Below are positions 1-10,282 of a DNA stretch of 64,000 nt, piece after piece (within the stretch, counting starts at the first letter, position 1; every line of letters begins with the position of its first letter). The stretch comes from Brevibacterium sp. S22 (GTDB lineage Bacteria; Actinomycetota; Actinomycetes; Actinomycetales; Brevibacteriaceae), in NCBI RefSeq assembly GCF_004745485.1, contig NZ_RHFG01000018.1, positions 17,907 through 81,906 on the forward strand, read 5' to 3'. The notes beneath the pieces are model-generated. The model did no database searches and was not told the DNA's origin. It was given only the letters and a program-made list of their open reading frames with translations. Both the position numbers and the translations under genes were made by a program.

Positions 1-415
1 ACTCTGCCGCCGCCCCGGTGGTGAACCAGTCTCCGAGTTGCCATAGCAACGTCGAGCCCGTCAAAGTCTGCTGTGGTTCGAGACCCTGACGCTCTGCTTC
101 CGCGATGAATGCGTCATGGACGACGTTGAGGCTGATTCGATATGCCCGAATGATGTCCTCGATGGGAACGTTCTGATCTATCCGGGCTCGAGTGGTCGCA
201 CGCGATTCGGGCACCTCTTCAGCCTCGACAACGGTGCCTGCAGTGAGGACCTCGACGGCGCGTGCAGCATTCGTGCGCACGGATGTGAGCAGTTCAGCAC
301 GCGGCACGTCGACATAGCTGGCCATCTCAGAGTAGATCCGATCGGCAGCACGATCGGCGATCGCATCGTCGAGGTCCTTCACCTGCAGGGCGACTTGCGC
401 GAGGCCGACAGCCAT
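1..415 (-). CDS. PucR/CdaR-type transcriptional regulator, N-terminal part (runs off left edge)
   Basis: Reading the minus strand from an ATG at 415 gives an open frame of about 138 residues to the window edge with no stop. It starts MAVGLAQVALQVKDLDD and contains RIDQNVPIEDIIRAYRIS, followed by an HDAFIAEAE helix. This pattern is typical of the RsbRD-like N-terminal domain that precedes a C-terminal PucR-type helix-turn-helix in actinobacterial regulators. The DNA-binding half would lie left of the window and is not seen. A GTG directly upstream (418) could be the start instead. The gene is transcribed in the same direction as the aminotransferase upstream of it, across a 43-bp gap, so co-transcription is possible. 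The frame is clear; the family call rests on motif memory. Confidence 0.68.
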   Translation of the reverse strand, partial: MAVGLAQVALQVKDLDDAIADRAADRIYSEMASYVDVPRAELLTSVRTNAARAVEVLTAGTVVEAEEVPESRATTRARIDQNVPIEDIIRAYRISLNVVHDAFIAEAERQGLEPQQTLTGSTLLWQLGDWFTTGAAAE

Positions 416-458
416 CACGTCACACTCATCGCAGTCGGTCTCCCGTCCCCGGCAACGC

Positions 459-1601
459 TCAGCCCTGGGGCGTCACGCCGATCGAGTCGAGAGCCGCCTC
501 GAGGCGCGTGATCGTGCCGTCGATGTCGCTGAGCTTGTCGAGTCCGAACAGGCCGATGCGGAAGGACGAGAAGTCCTCGGGCTCATCGCACTGCAGCGGC
601 ACGCCGGCAGCGATCTGTACCCCGACCTCCTTGAAGCTGGCACCCGTGGCGAGCTTCGGGTTGTCGGTGTGGACGACGACCACGCTCGGCGAGGCGAACT
701 CATCCGAGGCAACCGAGGGAAGTCCGCGTTCGGCGAAGACGGCCCGCACCCGCTCACCGAGCTCACGCTGAGCCGATTCGAGCTTGTCGAAGCCGCGCTC
801 CTCGCTCTCAGCCATGAGCTTGGCATTGTGCGCCAGAGCATCGGTGGGCATCGTCGCGTGGTACGGCGCCCGACCCTCTTCGTATTCGTCGGCGATGAAC
901 AGCCACTTCTTCAGGTCCATCGCAAAGCTCGTCGACGTCGAGGATTCCACGGCGGCACGGCCTGCCTGACTGAGCATGACGTACCCGGCGCACGGCGAAC
1001 CGCTCCACCCCTTCTGCGGAGCGGAGATGAGCGCATCGACGCCGAGGTCGGTCATCGACGCCCACATCGCGCCCGAGGCGATGCAGTCGAGGACGAACAG
1101 ACCACCGACCGAATGCACAGCATCGGCAACGGCCCGGATGTAGTCGTCGGGCAGAAGCATCCCCGAGGCGGTCTCGACGTGGGGAGCGAACACGACATCG
1201 GGCTTCTCGGCCTCGATGGCGGCGACCACCTCGGCGACGGGGGCGGGCGACCAGGCGGACTGGTGCTCGGCGCTGTCCGGGGAGGCCTTGAGCACGGTCG
1301 TCTCGGAGGCGATGGCACCGGCGTCGAGGATCTGCGACCAGCGGAAGGAGAACAGACCGTTGCGCACGATCAGCGCCTTCTTGCCGGTGGCCACCTGACG
1401 GGCCACCGATTCCATGGCGTAGCTGCCTCCACCTGGGACGATGGCGACGCTGTCGGCATCGTAGGCCGAGCGCAGGATCCGGTTGATCTCCTGCATCACG
1501 GACACGAACCGCTGCGACATATGGTTCAGCGATCGGTCGGTGAAGACCACCGAGTATTCGAGCAGGCCGTCCGGGTCAACATCTTCGTGTGGCAAAGTCA
1601 T
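459..1601 (-). CDS. Class V aminotransferase (alanine-glyoxylate / serine-pyruvate type)
   Basis: This is a PLP-dependent aminotransferase of 380 residues. The fold-type I signature is visible: GGGSYAMES near residue 60 binds the cofactor phosphate, FVLDCIASGA near 170 carries the aspartate that contacts the pyridine nitrogen, and SAPQKGWSG near 195 holds the Schiff-base lysine. The length is normal for the alanine-glyoxylate aminotransferase family. The frame is open upstream to 1640, but the MTLPHED start is preferred because the upstream extension (MVARMADCRYVRA) looks like non-family sequence. The amino donor and acceptor cannot be told from sequence. It lies upstream of the PucR-type regulator on the same strand; PucR relatives often control amino acid or purine use, so a functional link is possible but unproven. 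Confidence 0.88.
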   Translation of the reverse strand: MTLPHEDVDPDGLLEYSVVFTDRSLNHMSQRFVSVMQEINRILRSAYDADSVAIVPGGGSYAMESVARQVATGKKALIVRNGLFSFRWSQILDAGAIASETTVLKASPDSAEHQSAWSPAPVAEVVAAIEAEKPDVVFAPHVETASGMLLPDDYIRAVADAVHSVGGLFVLDCIASGAMWASMTDLGVDALISAPQKGWSGSPCAGYVMLSQAGRAAVESSTSTSFAMDLKKWLFIADEYEEGRAPYHATMPTDALAHNAKLMAESEERGFDKLESAQRELGERVRAVFAERGLPSVASDEFASPSVVVVHTDNPKLATGASFKEVGVQIAAGVPLQCDEPEDFSSFRIGLFGLDKLSDIDGTITRLEAALDSIGVTPQG

Positions 1602-1660
1602 GGCTCTAACATATCGACAGTCCGCCATTCGGGCCACCACAGTCGATGAGTGAGACCGAA

Positions 1661-1716
1661 TCGACCGTCACCGAGGCGGCCCACCGTCGGTCTCGCCCCT
1701 CACCGAGGCGGCCGCG
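1661..1716. repeat. Pair of CACCGAGGCGGCC motifs in the gap next to gnd
   Basis: The short gap between the aminotransferase start and the gnd stop holds two copies of CACCGAGGCGGCC, at about 1670 and 1701. The same motif recurs through the window and forms larger arrays near 47.6 and 57.6 kb. I see no gene or terminator stem here. Confidence 0.5.
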
Positions 1717-1720
1717 GCGA

Positions 1721-3163
1721 TCAGACCTCGACTTCGCTGCGATCCCCCGACCACAGCGTATGGAAGATCCCCGGACGGTCGGTGCGCGCATAGGTGTGCG
1801 AACCGAAACGGTCGCGCTGGGCCTGGATGAGTGCCGCGCTTCCCGCCTCGGTGCGCAGTCCGTCGAAGTAGGACAGGGTCGATGCCAGGCCGGGCACGGC
1901 GATGCCGTGGCCGATCGCCTGGACCACGGTCGAGCGCAGGGATTCCTGGCACCGGTCGGCGACGTCGCGGACATAGTCGGCGGCGAGCAGATTCTTCGGC
2001 GGGTTCGGCGCGTCGAAAGCCTCGACGATGCGATCGAGCAGGCGTGCTCGGATGATGCACCCGGCCCGCCAGATTCCGGCGAGCGCGCCGAGGTCGATGT
2101 CCCAGCCGTGCTCGCTCGCCCCGGCCGCGATCTCGTGGAATCCCTGCACGTAGGCCATCACCTTGGCCAGCAGCAGGGCGCTGCCGATCTCGTCGATGCG
2201 GTCCGCACGTTCGGCTGCAGACGAGGAGGAGAATGCAGTGCCGGGACGGGGACCGGCCAGGCGGAGTCCCTCGGCGCGCAGATCGACTGCGGATGACAGC
2301 GAACGGGAGAAGACCGCCTCGGCGATGGTGGGCACCGGTACCCCGAGATCCAGTCCGACCTGCGCCGTCCACGCACCCGTGCCCTTGGCCTTCGCAGCAT
2401 CGGCGACGATGTCGACGAAGGGCCGCCCCGTCTCCGCGTCGACGTGGGCGAGGACGTCGGCGGTGATCTCGACGAGGTAGGACTCGAGGTCTCCGGTGTT
2501 CCAGTCGGCGAAGACCTCGGCGATCTCGGCGGGAGTCAGCCCGAGGCTGTCGCGCAGGAGAGTGAAGGCCTCGCTGATGAGCTGCATATCGGCGTATTCG
2601 ATGCCGTTGTGGACCATCTTGACGAAGTGCCCGGCCCCGTCGGTGCCGATGTGATCGACGCAGGCCGCGTCTCCTGCCTTCGCCGCGATCGGCTCGAGCA
2701 GGGGTCGCAGGCGCTGCCATGCGGCCTCCGATCCGCCGACCATGAGGGAGGGGCCGAGCAGGGCACCGACCTCTCCCCCGGAGATTCCGACCCCGGCGAA
2801 TTCGATGCCGGTGCCCTCGAGGCGCTGCCCGCGCGCGATCGTGTCCTGGAAATGGGAATTGCCGCCGTCGACGATGATGTCACCGGGGGCGAACGCCTCG
2901 TCGAGGTCGCCGATCGCCGAATCCGTGGCGTGTCCGGCATTGACCATGAGGATGGCGACCCGCGGTTCGGCGAGCTTCCCGGCCAGGTCATCCGGGTCGG
3001 CGGCGACGATGAACTCGGCGTCGGGGAAGTCCGCGGCCAGCCCTTCGGCGCGTTCGACGTCGCGGTCGTAGACCGCCACCCGACGGCCCGTCTGACGGGC
3101 GAGGTTGCGGGCCAGGTTCGATCCCATCACGCCGGTTCCGATCACCGCGACATCGGCCTTCAT
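1721..3163 (-). CDS. gnd: 6-phosphogluconate dehydrogenase, decarboxylating (NADP-type)
   Basis: It oxidises and decarboxylates 6-phosphogluconate to ribulose 5-phosphate in the cytosolic pentose phosphate pathway. The 480-residue length matches the family. An N-terminal Rossmann motif GTGVMGSNLARNLA binds the dinucleotide; GISGGEVGALLGPSLMVGG and VKMVHNGIEYADMQ are the substrate and catalytic signatures, the latter with the catalytic lysine and the HN pair. The C-terminus ends with the expected HTLWSGDRSEVEV. The frame also has an ATG at 3169, but AGAGGA lies six bases before the ATG at 3163 and would abut the upstream one, so 3163 is preferred. It is divergent from gntK across a control region, which suggests coordinated gluconate metabolism. 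Confidence 0.95.
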   Translation of the reverse strand: MKADVAVIGTGVMGSNLARNLARQTGRRVAVYDRDVERAEGLAADFPDAEFIVAADPDDLAGKLAEPRVAILMVNAGHATDSAIGDLDEAFAPGDIIVDGGNSHFQDTIARGQRLEGTGIEFAGVGISGGEVGALLGPSLMVGGSEAAWQRLRPLLEPIAAKAGDAACVDHIGTDGAGHFVKMVHNGIEYADMQLISEAFTLLRDSLGLTPAEIAEVFADWNTGDLESYLVEITADVLAHVDAETGRPFVDIVADAAKAKGTGAWTAQVGLDLGVPVPTIAEAVFSRSLSSAVDLRAEGLRLAGPRPGTAFSSSSAAERADRIDEIGSALLLAKVMAYVQGFHEIAAGASEHGWDIDLGALAGIWRAGCIIRARLLDRIVEAFDAPNPPKNLLAADYVRDVADRCQESLRSTVVQAIGHGIAVPGLASTLSYFDGLRTEAGSAALIQAQRDRFGSHTYARTDRPGIFHTLWSGDRSEVEV

Positions 3164-3230
3164 GAGCATTCCTCTTCCCTGGATCAGCAGTGTTGACAGT
3201 CGCTTCCCACCAGCACTACGGTGCTATAAA

Positions 3231-3247
3231 TCTGTTTTAATAACTGA
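3231..3247. promoter_or_regulatory. Palindromic operator candidate between gnd and gntK
   Basis: TCTGTTTTAATAACTGA is an interrupted palindrome (TCTGTT-ttaat-AACTGA, one mismatch) in an unusually AT-rich gap. A plausible sigma70-like promoter for gntK lies just upstream: TTGACA at 3193 and TACGGT after 18 bp. GntR/FadR-type regulators bind short GT/AC palindromes, and one is encoded at 5264-6052. Repression of gntK and gntP relieved by gluconate or 6-phosphogluconate is inferred. Confidence 0.45.
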
Positions 3248-3287
3248 TTATAGATATTTCTTCATATTTTATCGAGAGGTTTCGGTG

Positions 3288-3800
3288 ATGGGTCACAGCC
3301 CTTTCCTTCCACCGCTCGTCATCATGGGTGTCTCGGGAACCGGCAAAACCGTCCTCGGCGCGCAGGTGGCGCAAGTCCTCGATCGCCCTTTCGTCGACGC
3401 TGACGACCTTCACTCCGCTGCCAACAAAGCGAAGATGGGCTCCGGTGTGCCGCTGACGGATGAGGATCGGGCGCCCTGGCTCGACAGCGTCGCCGTCGAA
3501 GCGGCCCGCACCCCAGCCCCGGTCATCGCCTGCTCCGCCCTCAAACGTGCCTACCGGGATCAGCTGCGCAGGTCCGCACCCGAGCTCGTGTTCATCCACC
3601 TCGACGGGCCTCGCGACGTCATCGCCGACCATCTGGCCCGCCGTGACCACGAGTTCATGTCCCCCGATCTGCTCGACTCCCAGCTGGCCACACTGGAACC
3701 GCTCACCGCAGAAGAGGCCCATGCCACCGTCGACGTCGACCGTTCGATCCCCGATGTCCTCCATGCGATCCTCGAGTCCGTCGAACGGCTGACCCGATGA
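3288..3800 (+). CDS. gntK: Gluconokinase
   Basis: It phosphorylates D-gluconate to 6-phosphogluconate, the substrate of the divergent gnd product. The 170-residue product starts MGHSPFLPPLVIMGVSGTGKT. The P-loop GVSGTGKT, the DADDLHSAANKAKMGSGVPLTDEDRAPWL block and ACSALKRAYRDQLR are characteristic of GntK/IdnK kinases. GAGAGG about seven bases upstream supports the ATG at 3288; a GTG one codon earlier is possible. The frame is open further upstream but crosses the AT-rich control region, so a longer protein is unlikely. gntP follows after 50 bp on the same strand. Confidence 0.94.
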   Translation: MGHSPFLPPLVIMGVSGTGKTVLGAQVAQVLDRPFVDADDLHSAANKAKMGSGVPLTDEDRAPWLDSVAVEAARTPAPVIACSALKRAYRDQLRRSAPELVFIHLDGPRDVIADHLARRDHEFMSPDLLDSQLATLEPLTAEEAHATVDVDRSIPDVLHAILESVERLTR

Positions 3801-3850
3801 TCGTCCCGTCCACTGTCCGCACATCCGCCTGACCTCAAGGAAGAGGAACA

Positions 3851-5254
<1,404 letters not shown>

Positions 5255-5263
5255 GCCCGGTTC

Positions 5264-6052
5264 TCAGCTGCCTGCATGTCGGGGTTCGTCGGCCCAGACG
5301 CTGCCCATCTCCGCGTCGGCCTTCGCCACGATCTTCGCCATCGCCCCTTTGGCCCTCTGGGCGTCCTGTCCGCCGATGGCGTCGGCGACGTCGAAATGCC
5401 ATTGCAGGGCATCCGGGTGCGGGAACTTCGGCATCAGTCCTGCCCCGGTGCGGCCGGACAGGATCTCTCCGATGACGGTGTCGAAGGCCGCGAAGAGCTC
5501 GTTTCCTCCGGCGCCGAGCACCGCCCGGTGGAAGGCCACATCGGCGTCGAGAAACGCTTCGACGTCGCCCTGTCTGCCCGCTGCTCGCATCCGGGCGGCC
5601 AGACCCATGATCTCTTCGGCGGCTTCTGCCGGAGCATGCTGTGCGGCCAGACCGGCCGCTTCGGGTTCGATGGCCACTCGCAACTCGGTCAGCGAACGCA
5701 GCTGCCTGGCGGGTGCTTCGGTCATCCTCCAGCGGATGACGAGGGGGTCGAGCAGCATCCATTCGCTCATCGCGAGCACGACGAGGCCGACCCGACGGAT
5801 CGGCTGCAGCATACCCAAGGACTCGAGGACTCGGACGACTTCGCGCACCACCGACAGTGACACGTCGTACCGGGCGCGCAGGTCCTCGGCTTTGATGATC
5901 ATCCCGGCGGCGAGGCGTCCGGCGACGATGTCCTGCCCCACCTGGTCGCGCAGTCGTTCGTGGAGGTTGCCGCGGTTCTCCGGGCCCGAGTCCGGGGAGT
6001 TCGCGTTCGGACTTCCGCCCGCCTCGGCGGGGGTGGTGTTCTTCTCCCCCAC
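5264..6052 (-). CDS. FadR/GntR-family transcriptional regulator (FCD domain)
   Basis: The 262-residue product has an N-terminal winged helix at about residues 32-90 (LRDQVGQDIVAGRLAAG, then ARYDVSLSVVREVVRVLESLGML) and a C-terminal helical FCD ligand-binding domain with the acidic and histidine residues typical of metal-dependent sugar-acid sensors. The start is a GTG two bases after the ispE stop, so translation is probably coupled to ispE. The first 30 residues (EKNTTPAEAGGSPNANSP) look disordered and are partly encoded by a copy of the window-wide CCGAGGCGG motif. It is the likely regulator of the gnt genes and converges on gntP. Confidence 0.88.
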   Translation of the reverse strand: MGEKNTTPAEAGGSPNANSPDSGPENRGNLHERLRDQVGQDIVAGRLAAGMIIKAEDLRARYDVSLSVVREVVRVLESLGMLQPIRRVGLVVLAMSEWMLLDPLVIRWRMTEAPARQLRSLTELRVAIEPEAAGLAAQHAPAEAAEEIMGLAARMRAAGRQGDVEAFLDADVAFHRAVLGAGGNELFAAFDTVIGEILSGRTGAGLMPKFPHPDALQWHFDVADAIGGQDAQRAKGAMAKIVAKADAEMGSVWADEPRHAGS

Positions 6053-6054
6053 GG

Positions 6055-7002
6055 TCAGTCGCCGTCCACGATATGCGCGCCGGGGGCGGGTCCGGTGGTG
6101 CGCAGCGCTTCGTTGACGCCCCGCGTGGCCTGCAGCAGTACGGCCAGGTCGAGGGCATGGTGGGCATCGCGGGCGAGGAAGCCGATGGTCGGACCCGAGC
6201 CGCTGAGCAGGGGCAGAACAGCTCCGGCATCACGGCCGGCTTCCATCACCTCGGCGATTTCGGGCATGAAGGACACGGCCGCCTCGGTGAGGTCGTTCGC
6301 CGCGTGCTCGGCGAGTGTGTCCGGTTCACCGGCGGCGAGCGCCTTGAGAACCTGGTCGGGCACGGCGGCGGGGGCCGGATCGGGGTTGAGTTCGTCGAAG
6401 CGGGCATAGACATCCGGGGTGGGCAGGGGCCACGCCGAGGTGGCCATCACCCAGTGGAAGGTTCCGCGGGTGAGCACGGGGCTCAGCTGTTCCCCGCGGC
6501 CTTGGCCAATGGCCGTGCCCCCGCGCAGGAGGAACGCGACGTCGGCGCCGACGGTGACCGCGCAGTCGTGGAGGATCGCCTCGTCGACGCCTCCGACGAG
6601 GTGGGCGGCCCCGACGAGGGCGGCGGCTGCGTCGGCTGATCCCCCGCCCATTCCGCCGGCCACGGGCACCTGCTTGTCGATGACGATGTCGAGGTCGCGC
6701 AGCACATCGACGTCACGGTCGCCTTCGAGGGCGGTGATGAGGAGGTCGACGGCACGTCTGGCGAAGTTCGACTCATCGAGCGGGACCACGGCATCCGCGT
6801 AGCGTCCCTGGACGATGATCGACCGTGTTCCGCCCGGGATGAGGGTCAGGGTCTCGCCGAGGTTGAGAGCCTGAAACACGGTCGCGAGCTCGTGGTATCC
6901 GTCGGTCGCCGCACCCACACCGAGGTGGATGTTGATCTTCCCCGGAGCCTGAACTCTCACCGGGGCCGGGATCATCGAGGGTGGATGCAGCGGGGTGGTC
7001 AT
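6055..7002 (-). CDS. ispE: 4-diphosphocytidyl-2-C-methyl-D-erythritol kinase
   Basis: This is the ATP-dependent kinase of the non-mevalonate isoprenoid pathway. The 315-residue GHMP kinase has APGKINIHLGVG at the N-terminus (catalytic lysine region) and the glycine-rich ATP loop PVAGGMGGGSADAAAAL near residue 110; LSGSGPTIGFLA is the third GHMP motif. The start at 7002 gives an ATGA overlap with the rsmA stop, so it is translationally coupled to rsmA. The rsmA-ispE order is common in actinobacteria. The frame is open upstream to 7125 but that part overlaps rsmA. Confidence 0.95.
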   Translation of the reverse strand: MTTPLHPPSMIPAPVRVQAPGKINIHLGVGAATDGYHELATVFQALNLGETLTLIPGGTRSIIVQGRYADAVVPLDESNFARRAVDLLITALEGDRDVDVLRDLDIVIDKQVPVAGGMGGGSADAAAALVGAAHLVGGVDEAILHDCAVTVGADVAFLLRGGTAIGQGRGEQLSPVLTRGTFHWVMATSAWPLPTPDVYARFDELNPDPAPAAVPDQVLKALAAGEPDTLAEHAANDLTEAAVSFMPEIAEVMEAGRDAGAVLPLLSGSGPTIGFLARDAHHALDLAVLLQATRGVNEALRTTGPAPGAHIVDGD

Positions 7003-7880
7003 GGTGAGGGGTCCTCTGCGGCGAGACGCTCGAAGTCGGCGACGGTGAGTGCCTCGCCCCGGGTCTTCGGGTCGATTCCGGCCGCGGTGAGCAGCTCTTC
7101 GGCCCGCTGCGGGCTGCCGGCCCATCCGGACAGGGCCGCACGCAGGGTCTTGCGGCGTTGGGCGAAGGCGGCGTCGATGAGAGTGAAGAGGCGGTGCCGG
7201 TGCACAGGGTCACGATCGGTGCGGGTGACGTCGATGCGCACCAGACCGGAGTCGATGTTCGGTGCCGGCCAGAACACGTTCTTGCCGATCTTCCCGGCCA
7301 GCTGCACGTCTCCGTACCACTGCGCTTTGACGCTGGGAACTCCGTAGGTGCGTGAGCCCGGATCGGCGGCAAGCCGTTCGGCGACTTCGAGCTGCACCAT
7401 GACGAGGACGGTCTGCAGATTCGGGAAGGTCTCGAGGAAGTGCAGCAGCACGGGCACGGCCACGTTGTAGGGCAGATTAGCGACGAGCGCGTCGGGGCCG
7501 TCAGCAGCGGCCCTGCCGTCCGCAGCGTTGCTGTCGTTCGGGGCCGGCAGTTCGGTGACCTTGAGCGCATCGGCGTTGACCAACTGGAACGGCGCATCGC
7601 CGCCGGCGAACTTCGTGACGGTGCTCGGCAGCTTCGTCGCCAGCACCTCGTCGATCTCGACCGCGGTGACGGAATGACCGGCTTCGAGCAGACCGAGGGT
7701 CAGCGAGCCGAGTCCGGGACCGATCTCGACGACGTTCGAAGCCTCCTCGAGCCCGGCGGCGGTGACGATCGAGCGCACGGTATTGGGGTCGATGACGAAG
7801 TTCTGGCCCTTCTGCTTCGTCGGGCGCAGACCGATCTCAGCGGCTGTTTCGCGGATATCGCGGGCGGTCAATAACGTCAC
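6999..7880 (-). CDS. rsmA: 16S rRNA adenine dimethyltransferase (RsmA/KsgA)
   Basis: It dimethylates two adjacent adenines near the 3' end of 16S rRNA during small-subunit maturation. The 293-residue product starts at a GTG (VTLLTARDIRETAAEIGL). SAM motif I is VEIGPGLGSLTLGLL, and the catalytic NLPYN motif is VANLPYNVAVPVLLHFL. The frame is open to 7919, but the extra MIVPARRCGKLLA is unlike the family N-terminus and the 293-residue form has the usual length. Its stop overlaps the ispE start. Confidence 0.94.
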   Translation of the reverse strand: MTLLTARDIRETAAEIGLRPTKQKGQNFVIDPNTVRSIVTAAGLEEASNVVEIGPGLGSLTLGLLEAGHSVTAVEIDEVLATKLPSTVTKFAGGDAPFQLVNADALKVTELPAPNDSNAADGRAAADGPDALVANLPYNVAVPVLLHFLETFPNLQTVLVMVQLEVAERLAADPGSRTYGVPSVKAQWYGDVQLAGKIGKNVFWPAPNIDSGLVRIDVTRTDRDPVHRHRLFTLIDAAFAQRRKTLRAALSGWAGSPQRAEELLTAAGIDPKTRGEALTVADFERLAAEDPSP

Positions 7881-8027
7881 AGCCAACAACTTACCGCACC
7901 GCCGCGCTGGCACAATCACCGCGCGCCCGGCGGTTCGGTGGCCGACGGACAGGGCCGCATCCGGGTGGACGGCGGGGCCACCTCGGCGAGGTATCTGCTC
8001 AGGACCCCCGGGCGATAGGGTGAAGCC

Positions 8028-9245
8028 ATGGATCCGCAGACTCTCACCGAACTGCTCGACGTGGCCGTTCTCGACCGGCTCGACCGCATCGATGACTTAG
8101 CAGGCGATGACCTCGCCCGGTCGAAGGCGCTGCGGAAAGAGGGATTCTCCGCCGAGGTGACGGCGGCCCTGCTCACACAGGCCCAGCTGCGCACGGAGGC
8201 AGCCGCGAAACTCGGGCCCTTCGCCGACGACATGCTCTTCACTCGCGACGGACTCGCTCAGGCCACGCGCCTGCCGGTCGCCGCCCACCATGCCCGCCGC
8301 CTCATCGGTGACCTGCCGGAGGACACCACGTTCCGCATCGCCGATCTCGGATGCGGGATCGGCGCGGATTCGGTCGCGTTCGCCGGAATGGGGGCACACG
8401 TGTCGGCCGTCGACGCCGACGAAGTCACGGCCGCCATCGCCGCCTTCAACCTCCGCCATCTGCCCGACGCCTCCGTCGAGAACACGCGCGCCGAGGACGT
8501 CGACCTCGACGAATTCGACGCCCTCTGGTTCGACCCGGCCCGCCGCACGATCGGCAAGGCCGACAAACGCGGATCGACCGCCCGCATCACCGACCCCGAT
8601 GCCTTCTCCCCCTCTCTGTCGTGGGTGATCGAGAAGGCGGGCGCGGCGAAGGCGGCCGGAGTGAAGCTCGGCCCGGCCCTCGACCACGATCTCGTGCCCG
8701 AAGAGGCCGAAGCCCAGTGGGTCTCCCACAACGGCGAGGTCGTCGAAGTCTGCCTGTACTTCGGTGCGGCCCGGCAGCGACCGGGACGTGGCGCTCTCGT
8801 CATGGGCGAACGGACCCTCCTCGTCCACGAAGACGACCTGCCCGACGAGGACGAGGCGGACATCGGGGAACTCGGGAAGCATCTGCTCGAACCCGATGGG
8901 GCGATCGTGCGCGCCGGCCTCGTCGCTGCTCTGTGCTCACCCCTGCAGGCACGCCGACTGCACCCGAAGATCGCATATCTGACCACCGACGTCGAACCGA
9001 GTGGCCCGGCCTCTGCAGGAGTCACAGCCTACGAGGTCATCGACGTCCTGCCCGCGAAGGTCCCGAGTCTGCGCAAAGAGCTCGTCTCCCGTGGAATCGG
9101 TTCGGTCGTGATCAAGAAGCGCGGTGCAGACATCGTGCCCGACCAGGTCCGACGCCAGCTCAAGCTGCCCAAGGGCGACAAAGCCACGCTCGTCTTCACC
9201 CGCCTCGGCGAACGCCACGTCGTGCTGCTCACCCAACCGGTGTGA
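8028..9245 (+). CDS. SAM-dependent methyltransferase with THUMP-like C-terminal domain
   Basis: The 405-residue product has an N-terminal helical region, a class I methyltransferase core with motif I IADLGCGIGADSVAFAG near residue 105, and DALWFDPARR near 165 as the motif IV equivalent. The C-terminal 100 residues (RLHPKIAYLTTDV to the end) resemble the THUMP-like domain of this actinobacterial family. RNA is the likely substrate by domain association; the exact target is unknown. GGGTGAAG precedes the ATG. A 147-bp gap separates it from the divergent rsmA and holds one CCACCTCGGCGAGG copy at about 7978. Confidence 0.85.
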   Translation: MDPQTLTELLDVAVLDRLDRIDDLAGDDLARSKALRKEGFSAEVTAALLTQAQLRTEAAAKLGPFADDMLFTRDGLAQATRLPVAAHHARRLIGDLPEDTTFRIADLGCGIGADSVAFAGMGAHVSAVDADEVTAAIAAFNLRHLPDASVENTRAEDVDLDEFDALWFDPARRTIGKADKRGSTARITDPDAFSPSLSWVIEKAGAAKAAGVKLGPALDHDLVPEEAEAQWVSHNGEVVEVCLYFGAARQRPGRGALVMGERTLLVHEDDLPDEDEADIGELGKHLLEPDGAIVRAGLVAALCSPLQARRLHPKIAYLTTDVEPSGPASAGVTAYEVIDVLPAKVPSLRKELVSRGIGSVVIKKRGADIVPDQVRRQLKLPKGDKATLVFTRLGERHVVLLTQPV

Positions 9246-9268
9246 CCACGCACAAAAAGGAGATCGAA

Positions 9269-10102
9269 TTGAACCGCAACGACGTCCTCATCAGCGCCGA
9301 TGAGCTGCTCACTCGAATGGCCACCTCCCCCGCGCCGAGGCTGTTCGACGTCCGCTGGACCCTGCCGAAGCCCGATGGTCGCGAGGACTTCGCCGCCGGG
9401 CACATCCCCGGAGCCGTCTACGTCGACCTGGACACCGAGCTCGCCGACCACGGCAGCACCGACGCGACGGCCGGTCGGCATCCGCTGCCGAGCCCCGAGG
9501 CCTTCCAGGAGACGGTGCGCTCATGGGGCATCGACGAAGGCACCGAGGTCGTGGTCTATGACGACAATTCCTCTCTCGGCGCGGCCCGGGCCTGGTGGCT
9601 GCTACGCTGGGCCGGGTTGAGCGCGCGAGTCCTCGACGGCGGCCTCGCCGCTTTCCGGGACGCCGGTGGGACGCTCGAGACCGGCGACTCCCCCGAGGTC
9701 GCACCCAGCTCCGTGGTGATCCGCCCGGGCCGACTGCCCGTCATCGACGCCGAGGCGGCGGCCGGCTTCGACGGAGTACTGCTCGATGCCCGCGCCGGTG
9801 AGCGCTTCCGCGGAGAGACCGAACCGCTCGATCCGCGGGCCGGTCATATACCCGGGGCGAAGAGTGCCCCGGCCACCGACAACGTCCCTGCGGGGACGTT
9901 CCTGCCCGAGGCTCTTCTGCGCGAACGCTTCGCAGAGTTGGGTGCCCTCGACGGACCGGTCGGCGTCTACTGCGGTTCGGGGGTCACTGCCTGCCACAAT
10001 GCTCTGGCGCTGGCGACGCTCAGCGTCGAGGCGGCCCTCTACCCCGCAAGCTGGTCCGGTTGGTCGTCCGATCCCGACCGCCCGGTCGAAACCGGCGCCT
10101 GA
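9269..10102 (+). CDS. Sulfurtransferase with tandem rhodanese domains
   Basis: This is a cytosolic thiosulfate or 3-mercaptopyruvate sulfurtransferase of 277 residues. Two rhodanese domains are seen: an inactive N-terminal one (FDVRWTLPKPDGREDFAAGHIPGAVYVDLD) and a catalytic C-terminal one with Cys235 in YCGSGVTACH. A CGSGVT loop is closer to mercaptopyruvate-type than to classical thiosulfate-type enzymes, but substrate preference is not certain. The start is a TTG at 9269 chosen because AAGGAG lies exactly six bases upstream and no ATG or GTG fits. It follows the methyltransferase by 23 bp. Confidence 0.9.
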   Translation: MNRNDVLISADELLTRMATSPAPRLFDVRWTLPKPDGREDFAAGHIPGAVYVDLDTELADHGSTDATAGRHPLPSPEAFQETVRSWGIDEGTEVVVYDDNSSLGAARAWWLLRWAGLSARVLDGGLAAFRDAGGTLETGDSPEVAPSSVVIRPGRLPVIDAEAAAGFDGVLLDARAGERFRGETEPLDPRAGHIPGAKSAPATDNVPAGTFLPEALLRERFAELGALDGPVGVYCGSGVTACHNALALATLSVEAALYPASWSGWSSDPDRPVETGA

Positions 10103-10282
10103 AGCCCGAGCGCAGCCACCGGATCACGCCGGGCGAATGTCACGAAACGTTATTCAAGCTGGAGAGTGCGCGCTGAATCACAAACCGAATCAGACGGTTT
10201 CGCCGCCTCTTCGCTGCCATTCCCACTGTTTTTGACCCTCTGACCAGGGATTATGCATCCCAGCCTGTCGAAAAATCCTTTT

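Noticed and set aside
116..511. Plus-strand open frame opposite the partial regulator
   Set aside because: It is antisense to a frame with clear family motifs, crosses into the aminotransferase gene and has no recognisable features.
669..1649. Long plus-strand open frame antisense to the aminotransferase
   Set aside because: High-GC codon bias creates long antisense frames; composition is Gly/Arg/His-rich and no family motif is present.
10140..10282. Possible cyclic di-AMP (ydaO-type) riboswitch before the NlpC/P60 gene
   Set aside because: Such riboswitches occur before actinobacterial wall hydrolase genes, but I could not find the conserved core or its paired helices in this leader.
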